64,000 nt of DNA, from the NCBI GenBank assembly GCA_963736685.1, contig CAVTPZ010000016.1:62001-126000 (forward strand). Direction: 5' to 3'. This document shows positions 1-8,610 of the stretch, one piece after another. Source of the stretch: DASUPK01 sp963736685 (GTDB taxonomy: Bacteria; Actinomycetota; Thermoleophilia; Solirubrobacterales; 70-9). Numbering within the stretch: the stretch's first letter is position 1; each line of letters begins with the position of its first letter. A program made the position numbers and the translations under genes. The notes below the pieces were generated by a model. That model made no database searches, had not been told where the DNA came from, and worked only from the letters and a program-made list of their open reading frames with translations.

Positions 1-1
1 G

Positions 2-85
2 GTGCGCCTCACGGGATGGGCCGAGCCGCTTTATTCGGGGGAGCTGGCGCCCGAGTTCGTGCGCGCCCTGGAGGAGCTCGCCTAG
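2..85 (+). CDS. dapF: diaminopimelate epimerase, C-terminal end (partial)
   Basis: The frame is open from the window edge and ends at TAG 83-85, leaving 27 residues. They include VRLTGWAEPLYSGEL, which resembles the conserved last strand of DapF (usually written MTGPAxxVFxGE). DapF interconverts LL- and meso-diaminopimelate in the lysine and peptidoglycan pathway. The assignment rests on this short tail plus the DapL-type aminotransferase 60 bp downstream, so it is probable rather than certain. Confidence 0.6.
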   Translation: MRLTGWAEPLYSGELAPEFVRALEELA

Positions 86-147
86 CTCCGGCGCCGCTCC
101 CGCTCGAGCGCGGTCCGCCGCGCCATGTCCCTACTCTTCCGGATCCG

Positions 148-1338
148 ATGGCACCCGTGAAGAAGAAAGGCCTGGCGGCGCCCTCGCAGCGCCTGGAGGC
201 CATACCGCCGTACATGTTCGCCGAGCTCGAGAGGCGAGTCGAGGCGAAGCGCGACGAGGGCATCGACGTGATCAGCCTCGGGATCGGCGATCCCGACACC
301 CCGACCTTCCGCTACGTCGTGGAGGCCATGCGCGAGGCGGTGGGGGATCCCTCCACGCAGAAGTACCCGAGCAACCGTGGGCGCACGGAGTTCCGGGAGG
401 CCTTCGCCGACTTCTACCTGCAGCGCTTCGGAGTCGAGATCGACGCGGTCAACGAGGTGATTCCGGCGATCGGGGCCAAGGAGTGCATCTACAACCTGTG
501 CTTCGCGTTTCTCGATCCTGGCGACGTGGCCCTCGCCTCCGATCCCGGCTACCCCGTGTACACGGGAGGACCGGTCCTGGCCGGCGCCGAGGCGTTCCTG
601 CTGCCCCTGCGCCCCGATCTGGGCTTCGCGCCAGACCTGGATGTGATTCCGGAGGAGAAGCTCGAGGCCGCCCGCCTGCTCTTCATCAACTACCCGAACA
701 ACCCCACCGGCGCGGTCGTCCCCGATGACTTCTTCGAGCGCGTGGTGGAGTTGGCGAAGCGCCACGAGATCCTCGTCGTCCACGACAACGCCTATTCGGA
801 GACGACCTATGACGGTTATGTCGCGCCGAGCTTTCTGGCGACACCCGGGGCGAAGGAGGTCGGCGTCGAGGTCTTCTCCCTGTCCAAGGGCTACAACATG
901 ACCGGCTGGCGGTGCGCGGCGATCCTCGGCAACGCCGAGGCGATCAGGACCTACTGGCGTCTGAAGACGAACGTCGACTCCGGCCTCTTCGAGGCGGTCC
1001 AGCTGGCCGGCGCGGCCGCCCTGCGTGGCTCGCGCACGGAGGTGGAGGAGATGTGCCGGATCTACGAACGACGGCGCGACCTCGTGGTCGATGCCCTGAG
1101 AGCGATCGGAGTTGAGGTCGAGAGCCCTTGGGGGACGATCTACATCTGGGCGCCGGTCCCCGAAGGGCACACATCCACGTCTTTCGCCGAGCTCGTGCTC
1201 GAGGAGGCCGCCGTCGTCGTGTCGCCCGGGTCAATGTACGGTCCGAGTGGCGAGGGCTTCTTCAGGATCTCGCTGACCACTCCCGACGAGCTGCTGCGGG
1301 AGGCGGTCCAACGGCTCAAGTCTCACTTGACCCCTTGA
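148..1338 (+). CDS. dapL: LL-diaminopimelate aminotransferase (class I/II, PLP)
   Basis: This 396-residue fold-type I aminotransferase probably converts tetrahydrodipicolinate directly to LL-diaminopimelate. The N-terminal IPPYMFAELERRV, the SLGIGDPDTPT strand, the NYPNNPTG loop, the SLSKGYNMTGWR Schiff-base segment (Lys about residue 247) and a RIS near the end all fit the DapL branch. I chose ATG 148 because the protein then begins just ahead of the family N-terminus; the open frame runs further up into the dapF tail. Lying directly after dapF supports a diaminopimelate role, although related class I aminotransferases cannot be fully excluded. Confidence 0.82.
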   Translation: MAPVKKKGLAAPSQRLEAIPPYMFAELERRVEAKRDEGIDVISLGIGDPDTPTFRYVVEAMREAVGDPSTQKYPSNRGRTEFREAFADFYLQRFGVEIDAVNEVIPAIGAKECIYNLCFAFLDPGDVALASDPGYPVYTGGPVLAGAEAFLLPLRPDLGFAPDLDVIPEEKLEAARLLFINYPNNPTGAVVPDDFFERVVELAKRHEILVVHDNAYSETTYDGYVAPSFLATPGAKEVGVEVFSLSKGYNMTGWRCAAILGNAEAIRTYWRLKTNVDSGLFEAVQLAGAAALRGSRTEVEEMCRIYERRRDLVVDALRAIGVEVESPWGTIYIWAPVPEGHTSTSFAELVLEEAAVVVSPGSMYGPSGEGFFRISLTTPDELLREAVQRLKSHLTP

Positions 1339-1463
1339 GGCGGCGCATCACCGGGTAGCGATCCCTACGGTGCAGGGACGGGATCGCCTTCGCCGGGGGG
1401 CGAATCGGCCTTTACCCGGCCCTCAGCTAAAGAAGCGACCCTGTCCCGCCGACCCACCACTAG

Positions 1464-2333
1464 ATGAGCGAAATCGGACTGATACTTGCGCTGGGCTGCG
1501 CCCTGATCTCGGGGGTGGCGCTGCTGTGCAAGCACCGCGGTGCCGTGAACGCGCCCGACGTCGCCATGCGCCGGCCGCTGCAGAGCGCTTCAGCCCTCTT
1601 TCGCTCGCGTTGGTGGGTGATCGGCTTCGGCCTCGCCTTCTGTGCCTGGTGCCTGCACGTGGCGGCGCTCTCGATGGCGCCACTGTCGCTGGTCCAGGCT
1701 GTGATCGCGGGCGGTCTCGCGATCCTGGCCATCCCGGCGCGCCGCTGGTTCGGCATTGCGGTCTGCAAGCGCGAGATGGCGGGAATCGCCCTCTGCGCCG
1801 CCGGCCTCGGATTCCTTGCGCTGACGGCGGGGCACGCGCGTTCCGAAACCGGATTCGACCCGGTGACGATGCTCGGTTTCCAGGTCGGGATGCTCACGAT
1901 CGGCGGCCTCCTCATCCTGAGCGCGAGCAACGGGCGCTTCGCCATCCAGAGCTCGATGCTTCTCGCGGTTGCCGCGGGCACGCTGCTCGGAGTGTCAGAC
2001 ATCTCGCTCAAGGCTCTCGCCGAGCTGGTTCCGAGCGATCCCATTTCTCTGCTCAGCCCCTGGACGGTCACGGCGGTCTTGGGCGGACTCGGGGCGTTCC
2101 TGGCCCTGGGCCGCGGTCTGCAGATCGGCGAGCCGGTCGCAGTGATCGTCGCGTTCTCGGCGGCCGCGACACTCGGCTCGATCGCAGGCGGAATCGTCGT
2201 CTTCGGCGATCCGATGGGCTCGGACGCGTTCGCGGTGATCGGCCGCTCTCTCGCGTTTGTGGCGGTCATCGGTGCTGCGGCGCTGCTTCCGATGGTTCCC
2301 TCGGGGAACCTGACGGCTCGCACCGCCCCCTAG
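1464..2333 (+). CDS. DMT/EamA-like integral membrane protein
   Basis: The protein has 289 residues and about nine to ten predicted transmembrane helices spread evenly along it, with small-residue-rich helices and short loops. This is the layout of the drug/metabolite transporter superfamily. The N-terminus MSEIGLILALGCALISGVAL is itself a membrane segment. No substrate can be assigned. The upstream 125 bp separates it from dapL, and hflX follows after 51 bp. It could also belong to the wider family of DMT-like proteins with no demonstrated transport. Confidence 0.7.
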   Translation: MSEIGLILALGCALISGVALLCKHRGAVNAPDVAMRRPLQSASALFRSRWWVIGFGLAFCAWCLHVAALSMAPLSLVQAVIAGGLAILAIPARRWFGIAVCKREMAGIALCAAGLGFLALTAGHARSETGFDPVTMLGFQVGMLTIGGLLILSASNGRFAIQSSMLLAVAAGTLLGVSDISLKALAELVPSDPISLLSPWTVTAVLGGLGAFLALGRGLQIGEPVAVIVAFSAAATLGSIAGGIVVFGDPMGSDAFAVIGRSLAFVAVIGAAALLPMVPSGNLTARTAP

Positions 2334-2384
2334 CCTTCGGCGATCGCGTGCAGCTCGCCACGAGCGGTGCCTAACATCTGATCA

Positions 2385-3746
2385 GTGCAGAGAAACCGCA
2401 ACGGCCGGCAGTCCGAGAGCCAATCTGGAAACGGCTCCGCCGGCATCAGCAATCCTCGCGCCCGCCAGCGCGCCATCGCAGTCGGGGTTGTCTCTGATGA
2501 TGAGCACCGCGACGATCCCCTTGCCGAGCTGAAGGAGCTGCTGCGCACGGCGGGTGTCGCCACGGCCGGGGAGATGACCCAGTCGCGCGCGGCGCCGGAC
2601 CCAGATCGCTACCTGGGGCGGGGCAAGCTCACCGAGTTGAAGCGGCAGATCGCCGTCGACGATGCCAACCTCGTCGCCATCGACGACGAGCTGGTGCCGC
2701 GACAGGAGCGGAACCTCGAGCAGGCCCTCGGCGTCCCTGTGATCGACCGTACGGCGGTGATCCTGGACATTTTCGCCGACCATGCCCACACAGCCGAAGG
2801 GAAGCTCCAGGTCGAGCTGGCGCAGCTCGAGTACAACCTCGCCCGCATGAGGGGGTTGTGGACGCACCTGGAGCGCCTCGGGGGAGGAATCGGCACGAGA
2901 GGCCCGGGCGAATCCCAGATCGAGACGGATCGCCGCCTGGCGCGCGACCGGATCACCTCGCTGCGGCGGCGGCTGGAGCGCCTGGAGCGCAACCGCGCCG
3001 TCATGCGCGCGGAACGGGTACGGGCCGTGATGCCGACCGTGGCGCTGGCCGGCTACACGAATGCCGGCAAGTCAACGCTGCTGAACGCGCTGACCGGAGC
3101 CGGAGTGGGCGTGGGGGAGCGACTCTTCCACACGCTGGATCCCACCACCCGTGCCTTCACGCACGATGGGCGTCGCATCCTGCTCACCGACACCGTCGGC
3201 TTCATCCGCAAGCTGCCGCACGCCCTGGTCGAGGCCTTCAAGGCGACGCTGGAGGAGACGGTCCTCGCAGACCTCATCCTGCACGTGGTCGATGGCTCGG
3301 AGCCCGAGGAGGAGAGGGCGGAGTCGATCGCGGCCGCCGATGTGGTCCTCGACGAGATCGGCGCGGGAGACTCTCCTCGCCTGCTTGTCATGAACAAGGT
3401 CGACCTCCTCGACGACGAACAGCGCCGCGAGCTCAGGCTCCGTCATCCGGACGCGGTCCAGGTCTCCGCCGAGACTGGGGAGGCGCTGGACGAGCTGAGA
3501 TCGCGGATCGCGGCCTTGATCGTCGAGGGACTCACCGAAGTCGAGTTGCTCGTACCCTTTGACGCCGGTGAGCGTCTTTCGGAGCTTCACGAGATCGCTG
3601 GTGACCTTGAGCGCGAAGATCGCGAGGACGGGGTTCTCGTTCGCGCGCGACTACCTGCCGCCCTCGCCGATCGCTTCTCCGATCTTTCGCTCAACGGGGG
3701 ACGCGGAGGAGGATCTCGAAACGGAGTTCGAGCCGCCGGTCCCTAA
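2385..3746 (+). CDS. hflX: ribosome-associated GTPase HflX
   Basis: HflX GTPases bind the 50S subunit and split or rescue stalled ribosomes. The 453-residue protein has the N-terminal HflX domain, with GRGKLTEL and a RGPGESQIETDRR linker. The G domain follows: P-loop GYTNAGKST at about residues 223-231, DTVGFIRKLP as G3, and NKVD as G4. A C-terminal acidic region (about residue 370 onward) follows. It starts with GTG at 2385. Length and motif order match the family fully. Its 3' end lies close to dut, so the two may be co-transcribed. Confidence 0.95.
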   Translation: MQRNRNGRQSESQSGNGSAGISNPRARQRAIAVGVVSDDEHRDDPLAELKELLRTAGVATAGEMTQSRAAPDPDRYLGRGKLTELKRQIAVDDANLVAIDDELVPRQERNLEQALGVPVIDRTAVILDIFADHAHTAEGKLQVELAQLEYNLARMRGLWTHLERLGGGIGTRGPGESQIETDRRLARDRITSLRRRLERLERNRAVMRAERVRAVMPTVALAGYTNAGKSTLLNALTGAGVGVGERLFHTLDPTTRAFTHDGRRILLTDTVGFIRKLPHALVEAFKATLEETVLADLILHVVDGSEPEEERAESIAAADVVLDEIGAGDSPRLLVMNKVDLLDDEQRRELRLRHPDAVQVSAETGEALDELRSRIAALIVEGLTEVELLVPFDAGERLSELHEIAGDLEREDREDGVLVRARLPAALADRFSDLSLNGGRGGGSRNGVRAAGP

Positions 3747-3813
3747 CGGCGGCGACCCGCTCGACGCCCTCGCGACCGAGGTGCCGCCCGCACCCGGATC
3801 TACATTGGGCGAG

Positions 3814-4248
3814 ATGGAGGAACTGAGGTTCGTCAAGCTCAGCGCGAAAGCGACCCTGCCGACTCGCGCGCACGACAACGACGCGGGGTTGGACCTGTAC
3901 GCGGCCGAGGAGGCGCGAATCGTTCCCGGCGCCAGGGTCAGCATCGGCACGGGCCTGGCCGTCGCGATTCCGGAGGGCCTGGCCGGCCTCGTCCTGCCGC
4001 GCTCGGGTCTCGCACTGAAGCACGGCGTGACCCTGGTCAATTCGCCGGGGCTGATCGACCCGGGCTACCGGGGCGAGGTGAAGGTGCTCCTGCTGAACAC
4101 GGACCAGGCGATCGATTTCGTGTGCGCCCCCGGCGATCGAATCGCGCAGCTCCTGCTCGTCCCGATCGCCACCGCCAGCTCGATGCAGGCCGACGCGCTC
4201 GACGCCTCGGCCCGTGGCCCGGGCGGCTTCGGATCAACCGGTGTCTAG
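3814..4248 (+). CDS. dut: deoxyuridine 5'-triphosphate nucleotidohydrolase
   Basis: dUTPase hydrolyses dUTP to dUMP and PPi, keeping uracil out of DNA and feeding dTMP synthesis. All five trimeric dUTPase motifs are visible: DAGLDLYA, PRSGLALKHG, the IDPGYRGEVKV stretch, GDRIAQLL, and the C-terminal GPGGFGSTG that closes over the active site. ATG 3814 gives a normal 144-residue protein; an in-frame GTG at 3781 is a weaker alternative. It follows hflX by 67 bp and converges on lemA with 2 bp between stop codons. Confidence 0.95.
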   Translation: MEELRFVKLSAKATLPTRAHDNDAGLDLYAAEEARIVPGARVSIGTGLAVAIPEGLAGLVLPRSGLALKHGVTLVNSPGLIDPGYRGEVKVLLLNTDQAIDFVCAPGDRIAQLLLVPIATASSMQADALDASARGPGGFGSTGV

Positions 4249-4250
4249 CC

Positions 4251-4808
4251 TCAGTTGAAGGAAACCTGGGGCGTCTCGCGGTCGGCGGCGTCGGTGATCT
4301 CGAAGAAGGGCTTGGCGGTGAAGCCGCCCTGGTTCGCGATGATCGAGCCGGGGAACTGCTGGATCCGCGTGTTGTACTGCTGCACATTCGAGTTGTAGAT
4401 CCGGCGTGAGGCCTGGATCTCGTCCTCGAGCTCCGAGAGCTGGCGCTGCAGCTGCTGGAAGTTCTCCGTGGCGCGCAGCTCCGGGTACTGCTCGGCGACC
4501 ACCCGCAGTCCCCCCAATGCCTGGCTGAGCTGGCTCTCAGCCTTGCCCGCCTCCGCTGGGCCGCTCGCCTGCATCGCGGCTGCCCGGGCCTGGGTCACCT
4601 TCTCGAAGGTCTCGCGCTCGTGGGTTGCGTAGCCCTTGACGGATTCGACCAGGTTGGGAACCAGGTCGTGCCGGCGCTTGAGCTGGACGTCGATGCCGCT
4701 CCACGCCTCGTCGCAGCGGTTGCGCAGGCTGACGATGCCGTTGCGGCCGAGAATGTAGAAGAGCCCGACCAGCAGGATCAGGGCGACGACGATGATCACG
4801 ACGGTCAT
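4251..4808 (-). CDS. lemA: LemA family membrane-anchored protein
   Basis: This 185-residue protein has one N-terminal transmembrane segment (VVIIVVALILLVGLFYILG, about residues 3-21). The LemA helical domain follows, with the hallmark stretches LKRRHDLVPNLVESVKGYA and NVQQYNTRIQQFPG. LemA proteins form an extracytoplasmic helical bundle of poorly defined function. The gene is the last of a minus-strand run starting at murT, 11 bp after gatD, so it may share that transcript. Confidence 0.92.
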   Translation of the reverse strand: MTVVIIVVALILLVGLFYILGRNGIVSLRNRCDEAWSGIDVQLKRRHDLVPNLVESVKGYATHERETFEKVTQARAAAMQASGPAEAGKAESQLSQALGGLRVVAEQYPELRATENFQQLQRQLSELEDEIQASRRIYNSNVQQYNTRIQQFPGSIIANQGGFTAKPFFEITDAADRETPQVSFN

Positions 4809-4819
4809 TGGCGCGGATC

Positions 4820-5572
4820 CTATCCAGTTGAGGCGGCGCGGAGGGCGGATTCGTGGGAAGCCGCCTCGAGCTCGTCCGGCAGCGGCTCGAGGGCGGGTGC
4901 CGCTCCGGTGCGCCGCTCGATGGCAAGGGCGATCAGATGGTCCGCGAGCCAGGCGTTCTTGGGGAGCAGCGGGCCGTGGAGGTAGGTCCCGATCAGGTTG
5001 AGCCTCTTGACGCCCTCGTCGCCGTCCTGGTCGTTGTTTCCATGGCCCTCGAGCACGCGTCCGAGCGGCACTGCATCGGGTCCCAGGTACGTCCGCCCGC
5101 CGTGGTTCTCGAACCCGGCCAGCTCCTGGGGGCCGCCGCCGAGATCCACCTCGATCGAGACGTTGCCGATCAGGCGCGGGCCGGGCTCACGCACGGTCTC
5201 GAGGTCGGCGATCGCGAGTCCCGGGATGGACTCGTCTCCGAGCTGGTAGCGGTGGCCGAGCAGCTGGTAGCCGCCGCAGACGGCCAGCAGGGCGGCCCCA
5301 TCCTCGACGGCGGAGGCGATCGCCTCGCGCTTGCTGTTGAGCATGTCCTCGGCGACGAGGACCTGGTCACGGTCCTGACCGCCGCCGATGTAGATCAGGT
5401 CGTGCTCGACGGGGTCGAAGCCCTCACCGGGGCCGGAGGCCGCATAGCGGAACGGGATGCCCCGCCACTCGCAGCGGCGCTGCAGGAAGAGGATGTTGCC
5501 TCGGTCCGCGTAGATGTTCATCTGCTCCGGATAGAGCGCCAGGAGCCGGAGCTCGGCCGGGCCAGCGCTCAT
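4820..5572 (-). CDS. gatD: lipid II isoglutaminyl synthase, glutamine amidotransferase subunit GatD
   Basis: GatD releases ammonia from glutamine for MurT, which amidates the D-Glu of the lipid II stem peptide. The 250-residue protein is a class I (CobQ/CobB-like) amidotransferase. The nucleophile Cys99 sits in LLAVCGGYQLLG, His199 in GTYLHGPLLPKN, and GGGQDRDQ forms the oxyanion region. The start overlaps the end of the methyltransferase gene by 4 nt, indicating translational coupling. MurT is the gene before that, so murT and gatD are in the same operon but not adjacent, which is unusual. Confidence 0.9.
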   Translation of the reverse strand: MSAGPAELRLLALYPEQMNIYADRGNILFLQRRCEWRGIPFRYAASGPGEGFDPVEHDLIYIGGGQDRDQVLVAEDMLNSKREAIASAVEDGAALLAVCGGYQLLGHRYQLGDESIPGLAIADLETVREPGPRLIGNVSIEVDLGGGPQELAGFENHGGRTYLGPDAVPLGRVLEGHGNNDQDGDEGVKRLNLIGTYLHGPLLPKNAWLADHLIALAIERRTGAAPALEPLPDELEAASHESALRAASTG

Positions 5573-6306
5573 GAGGGGGCCTCCAGCAGGACGACGGTGG
5601 AGTCGGCCTCATTTCTTCCCGAGCTGATCTGGCGTCTGCCTGCGGGGCGGAGCCCGGCGTCGGCGCCCTCGCGTTCGAGCGTCTCCGGGTCCAGGCGATG
5701 GAGCACCTCGTCGTGGATGTCGCGCTCCATGTGGCCGTCGGGCGAGACGGTCTCGCGGAGCCTGCGAACGGTGAGGGCCTGCTCTCCGACCTGGACCCAG
5801 AGGGGCTCGCTCGAGTAGACCCAGCCGTCGAGCTCGCGCATGTCGGGGAGGATCTGGGTCGCTGCGGCTCCGGCGCTGAGCAGGGTGGTCTCGTCGACCA
5901 GGGTGAGGGCGAGAGTGCCGCCCGGTGCGAGTTGGTCCCGGAGGCGTGCGAGCAGAGGGGGACGATCCTCGGGGAGAAGGATCTGGATGACATGCAGCGG
6001 GCCGATCACCAGGGCGGGGTGGACGGGCAGGGTCAACTCGCTTGGGGTCGCGAGGTCGGCGGCGACGATTGAGAGGGATACGCCACGCACCTCCGCAAGC
6101 CGCTCGAGCTCGCGAATCAGGTCGAGGTCGCGCTCGATCGCGACGACGTCGTAACCGTGGCCCGCCAAATGCAGCGACACCCGGCCCGCGCCGGCTCCCA
6201 GCTCGGCGATTGGCCCACCGGTTTCGTCGGCAAGCTGCACCCAGAGCCGCAGGTCGGCGCCGTAGGAACCGAACTCGACCTCCTGCCAGATCGCGGGTGT
6301 GCTCAT
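5569..6306 (-). CDS. SAM-dependent methyltransferase between murT and gatD
   Basis: This 245-residue class I methyltransferase has the SAM-binding motif IAELGAGAGRVSLHLA (about residues 33-48), an acidic end of strand 2 (VVAIERDLDL) and a PALVIGPLHVIQIL motif IV region. Its end overlaps gatD by 4 nt and its start overlaps murT by 4 nt, so it is embedded in the lipid II amidation operon. The substrate is unknown. Context suggests a cell-wall precursor, but no sequence feature proves that. Confidence 0.75.
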   Translation of the reverse strand: MSTPAIWQEVEFGSYGADLRLWVQLADETGGPIAELGAGAGRVSLHLAGHGYDVVAIERDLDLIRELERLAEVRGVSLSIVAADLATPSELTLPVHPALVIGPLHVIQILLPEDRPPLLARLRDQLAPGGTLALTLVDETTLLSAGAAATQILPDMRELDGWVYSSEPLWVQVGEQALTVRRLRETVSPDGHMERDIHDEVLHRLDPETLEREGADAGLRPAGRRQISSGRNEADSTVVLLEAPS

Positions 6307-7679
6307 TGCCAGTAGTCCGTCGCCAGCCCGCGCTTGGAGAGCAGGGTTCGCAGTTCGAGCAGGGCGGTGTAGGTGGGGAGGGCGAAAAGGCGCTCCGGTG
6401 CCTCTGAGACGGCGGCGTCGAGGGAGCCCTCTATCGGGGCCATCACCTCGATGGCCTCCTGCGGCCAGCCTGCGTACTTGAGGCGCAGGGCCATCTCAGG
6501 CGCTCTGGTACCCGCGCAGATCACCCTGCGGACGTCTCCGGCGAGCAGCTCGAAGTCGGCGTCCCAGATCCAGGAGACGTCGCGCCCGTCGGCGATCCGA
6601 TCGTTGAGCGCGAGCCAGAGATCGATTCCCCCGTTCCCGGATTCGAGAGTCAGCGTGCGAAGCACCTCGTTGGCGCCGGCCGGGTTCTTGATCAGGAAAA
6701 TCGACACCGGCTTCCCCGAGACCTCGATGGTCTCGACGCGTCCGAAGACGGCCCGCATGGACTCGAGTCCCTGGCGCACCTGTTCGAGGGGCACGCCGGC
6801 GCGCAGCCCCGCTGCCACGGCAGCGAGCGCGTTGTAGACGTTGTAGAGGCCTGGGAGAGGCAGGTCGACCTGCAGCTCGCCCTCGGGCGTGGCCATCCTG
6901 ACTCGCGAGCCCGAGATCCCGTGCAGCTCGATCTCCGTCGCCGCGATGTCGGGAATCGGACGGTCGGCGTGGCAATTCGGGCAGCGGTAGTGGCCGAGGT
7001 GCCCGACGAAGGCACGCTCGTAGGAGTACGGGGCCCCACAGCGGCGGCAGTGCTTCGCGTCGTGGGCGTGCTGCAGCTCGGGCAGGGCCTGACTCGTGTC
7101 CTCGATCCCGAAGTAGGTGACGCCCGGTCGGCGGCGGAGCTCTCCATCCCGACCGAGATCGGCGATCAGGGGATCGTCGGCGTTCAGGGCGAACTCGCAG
7201 GATCCCTCGAGCGATGCGACCAGCCCCGCCCATTCGTCGGCCAGCCGCTCGAGCTCTCCGTAGCGGTCGAGCTGGTCGCGGAAGAGGTTGCCGAGGACCA
7301 GCAGGCGCGGGCGCAGCTTCGGGGCGACGCGGGGAAGCCAGGCCTCGTCGACCTCGAACAGGCCCTCGTCGCCGGATTGCTCGAGGAGCGCGGTGGCAAC
7401 GCCCCAGTGCATGTTCGATCCGGCCCGGTTGTGCACCGGCCGACGGCCTGCGGCTTCCAGGATCCCGGCGATCATTCCCGCGGTCGTGGTCTTGCCGTTT
7501 GTCGAGCTCACCACGATCGACCCGTGTTCGAGGCCGGACGCCATGCGCTCGATCGCGTCGGGTGCCATCCGGACCAGGACGCGACCGGGCAGCGTCGTGC
7601 CTCCACCACGGCCGCTGCGGCGGCTGACTGCGCCGATGCCGCTCGCGACCCGGCGCTTCGCCTCGAAGAGTGCGCTCAT
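6303..7679 (-). CDS. murT: lipid II isoglutaminyl synthase, Mur ligase subunit MurT
   Basis: MurT is a Mur-ligase-like ATPase that activates the D-Glu carboxylate of lipid II for amidation with ammonia from GatD. The 458-residue protein has the P-loop SSTNGKTTTAG (about residues 58-68). Between about residues 205 and 235 a four-cysteine zinc-ribbon insert (CRRC and CPNC) is present, which is typical of MurT. The C-terminal Mur_ligase_C-like domain (DUF1727) includes FLIKNPAGANEVLR. It is first in the murT - methyltransferase - gatD - lemA run. Confidence 0.92.
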   Translation of the reverse strand: MSALFEAKRRVASGIGAVSRRSGRGGGTTLPGRVLVRMAPDAIERMASGLEHGSIVVSSTNGKTTTAGMIAGILEAAGRRPVHNRAGSNMHWGVATALLEQSGDEGLFEVDEAWLPRVAPKLRPRLLVLGNLFRDQLDRYGELERLADEWAGLVASLEGSCEFALNADDPLIADLGRDGELRRRPGVTYFGIEDTSQALPELQHAHDAKHCRRCGAPYSYERAFVGHLGHYRCPNCHADRPIPDIAATEIELHGISGSRVRMATPEGELQVDLPLPGLYNVYNALAAVAAGLRAGVPLEQVRQGLESMRAVFGRVETIEVSGKPVSIFLIKNPAGANEVLRTLTLESGNGGIDLWLALNDRIADGRDVSWIWDADFELLAGDVRRVICAGTRAPEMALRLKYAGWPQEAIEVMAPIEGSLDAAVSEAPERLFALPTYTALLELRTLLSKRGLATDYWQ

Positions 7680-7691
7680 TGCCTCGCCAGG

Positions 7692-8561
7692 TTAGGCGGG
7701 CGCCGGTGGCGCGATCACCCTGAGCGCGTGCGTCAGCGTGCGGATCGTCGCCGGCAGATCAGTCAGGTGCTCGCCGTCCGCGTAGACGGCGAAGTCGCGG
7801 TCGGCGCTGATCTCGACCGTCGCTCCGCGCATCTCGCTCACCTCCTCGTTCTGGAGGTGCTCGCCCTTGAAGACCTTCGGCAGGCCGCGGAGGTAGCGGA
7901 GCTTGCTCACGTCGCTCACGGTGATCACGTCCAGGAGACCGTCCTCGAGATCGGCGTTGGGGGCGACGAACATGCCCCCGCCGAAGGCCTGGCTGTTCGC
8001 GACGGCCACGGAGTACCCGGCGAATTCGAATAGCGCGCCGGCGTCCAGCACCACCCGGAACGAGGCGGGCTTCCAGGCGGCGAGGGTCCTGAACGCTGCG
8101 TAGGCGTAGACGAGGTTCCCGCGGATGAACGTTGCCTCGTTGGCGACCCGGTTTGCCTCCGAGTCGAAGCCGCAGGAGGCGATGCAGAGGAAGCGGCGCC
8201 CATTGGCCTCGCCGACGTCGATCGCGCGCTCATGGCCCTCCGCCAGGACCGCGACCGACTCTCGCGGTTCCCTGGGAATGCCGAGTACCCGGGCGAGATC
8301 GTTGCCGCGTCCGCTCGGGATGATCCCCATCGCGGAGTCCGTCTCGGCGAGTACTCCGCCGACGGAGCCGACCAGACCGTCGCCGCTCATCACCACGGGA
8401 ATCTCGCCGGCCTCCGCGGCGCTCTTCGCCTCGGACACGCCATGCTCGAGGCTCTGGGTGCGAACCACGCGGTACGCGACGTCGCGGGCCGCAAGCTCGC
8501 GCTCCACCTCCGGCAGGAGCTTCAGGGCGCGGCCGCTCGCGGAATGCGGGTTGACGAGCAC
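7692..8561 (-). CDS. diacylglycerol kinase / YegS-type lipid kinase family protein
   Basis: The 289-residue protein has the two-lobed diacylglycerol/sphingosine kinase fold. VNPHSASGRA near the N-terminus is the first glycine-rich strand, and IIPSGRGNDLARVLGIP is the family signature. The nucleotide loop reads SGDGLVG instead of the usual GGDGT. The start is uncertain: GTG 8561 begins inside the first strand. The only in-frame upstream codons before a TAG are non-standard (ATT or ATC), so the true N-terminus may be up to 12 residues longer. The substrate is unknown but probably a lipid. Confidence 0.82.
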   Translation of the reverse strand: MLVNPHSASGRALKLLPEVERELAARDVAYRVVRTQSLEHGVSEAKSAAEAGEIPVVMSGDGLVGSVGGVLAETDSAMGIIPSGRGNDLARVLGIPREPRESVAVLAEGHERAIDVGEANGRRFLCIASCGFDSEANRVANEATFIRGNLVYAYAAFRTLAAWKPASFRVVLDAGALFEFAGYSVAVANSQAFGGGMFVAPNADLEDGLLDVITVSDVSKLRYLRGLPKVFKGEHLQNEEVSEMRGATVEISADRDFAVYADGEHLTDLPATIRTLTHALRVIAPPAPA

Positions 8562-8610
8562 GAGATGGCGACGGTCGGGGCTGATTCGGTGAATCTAGTT
8601 GCGCGGCCCG

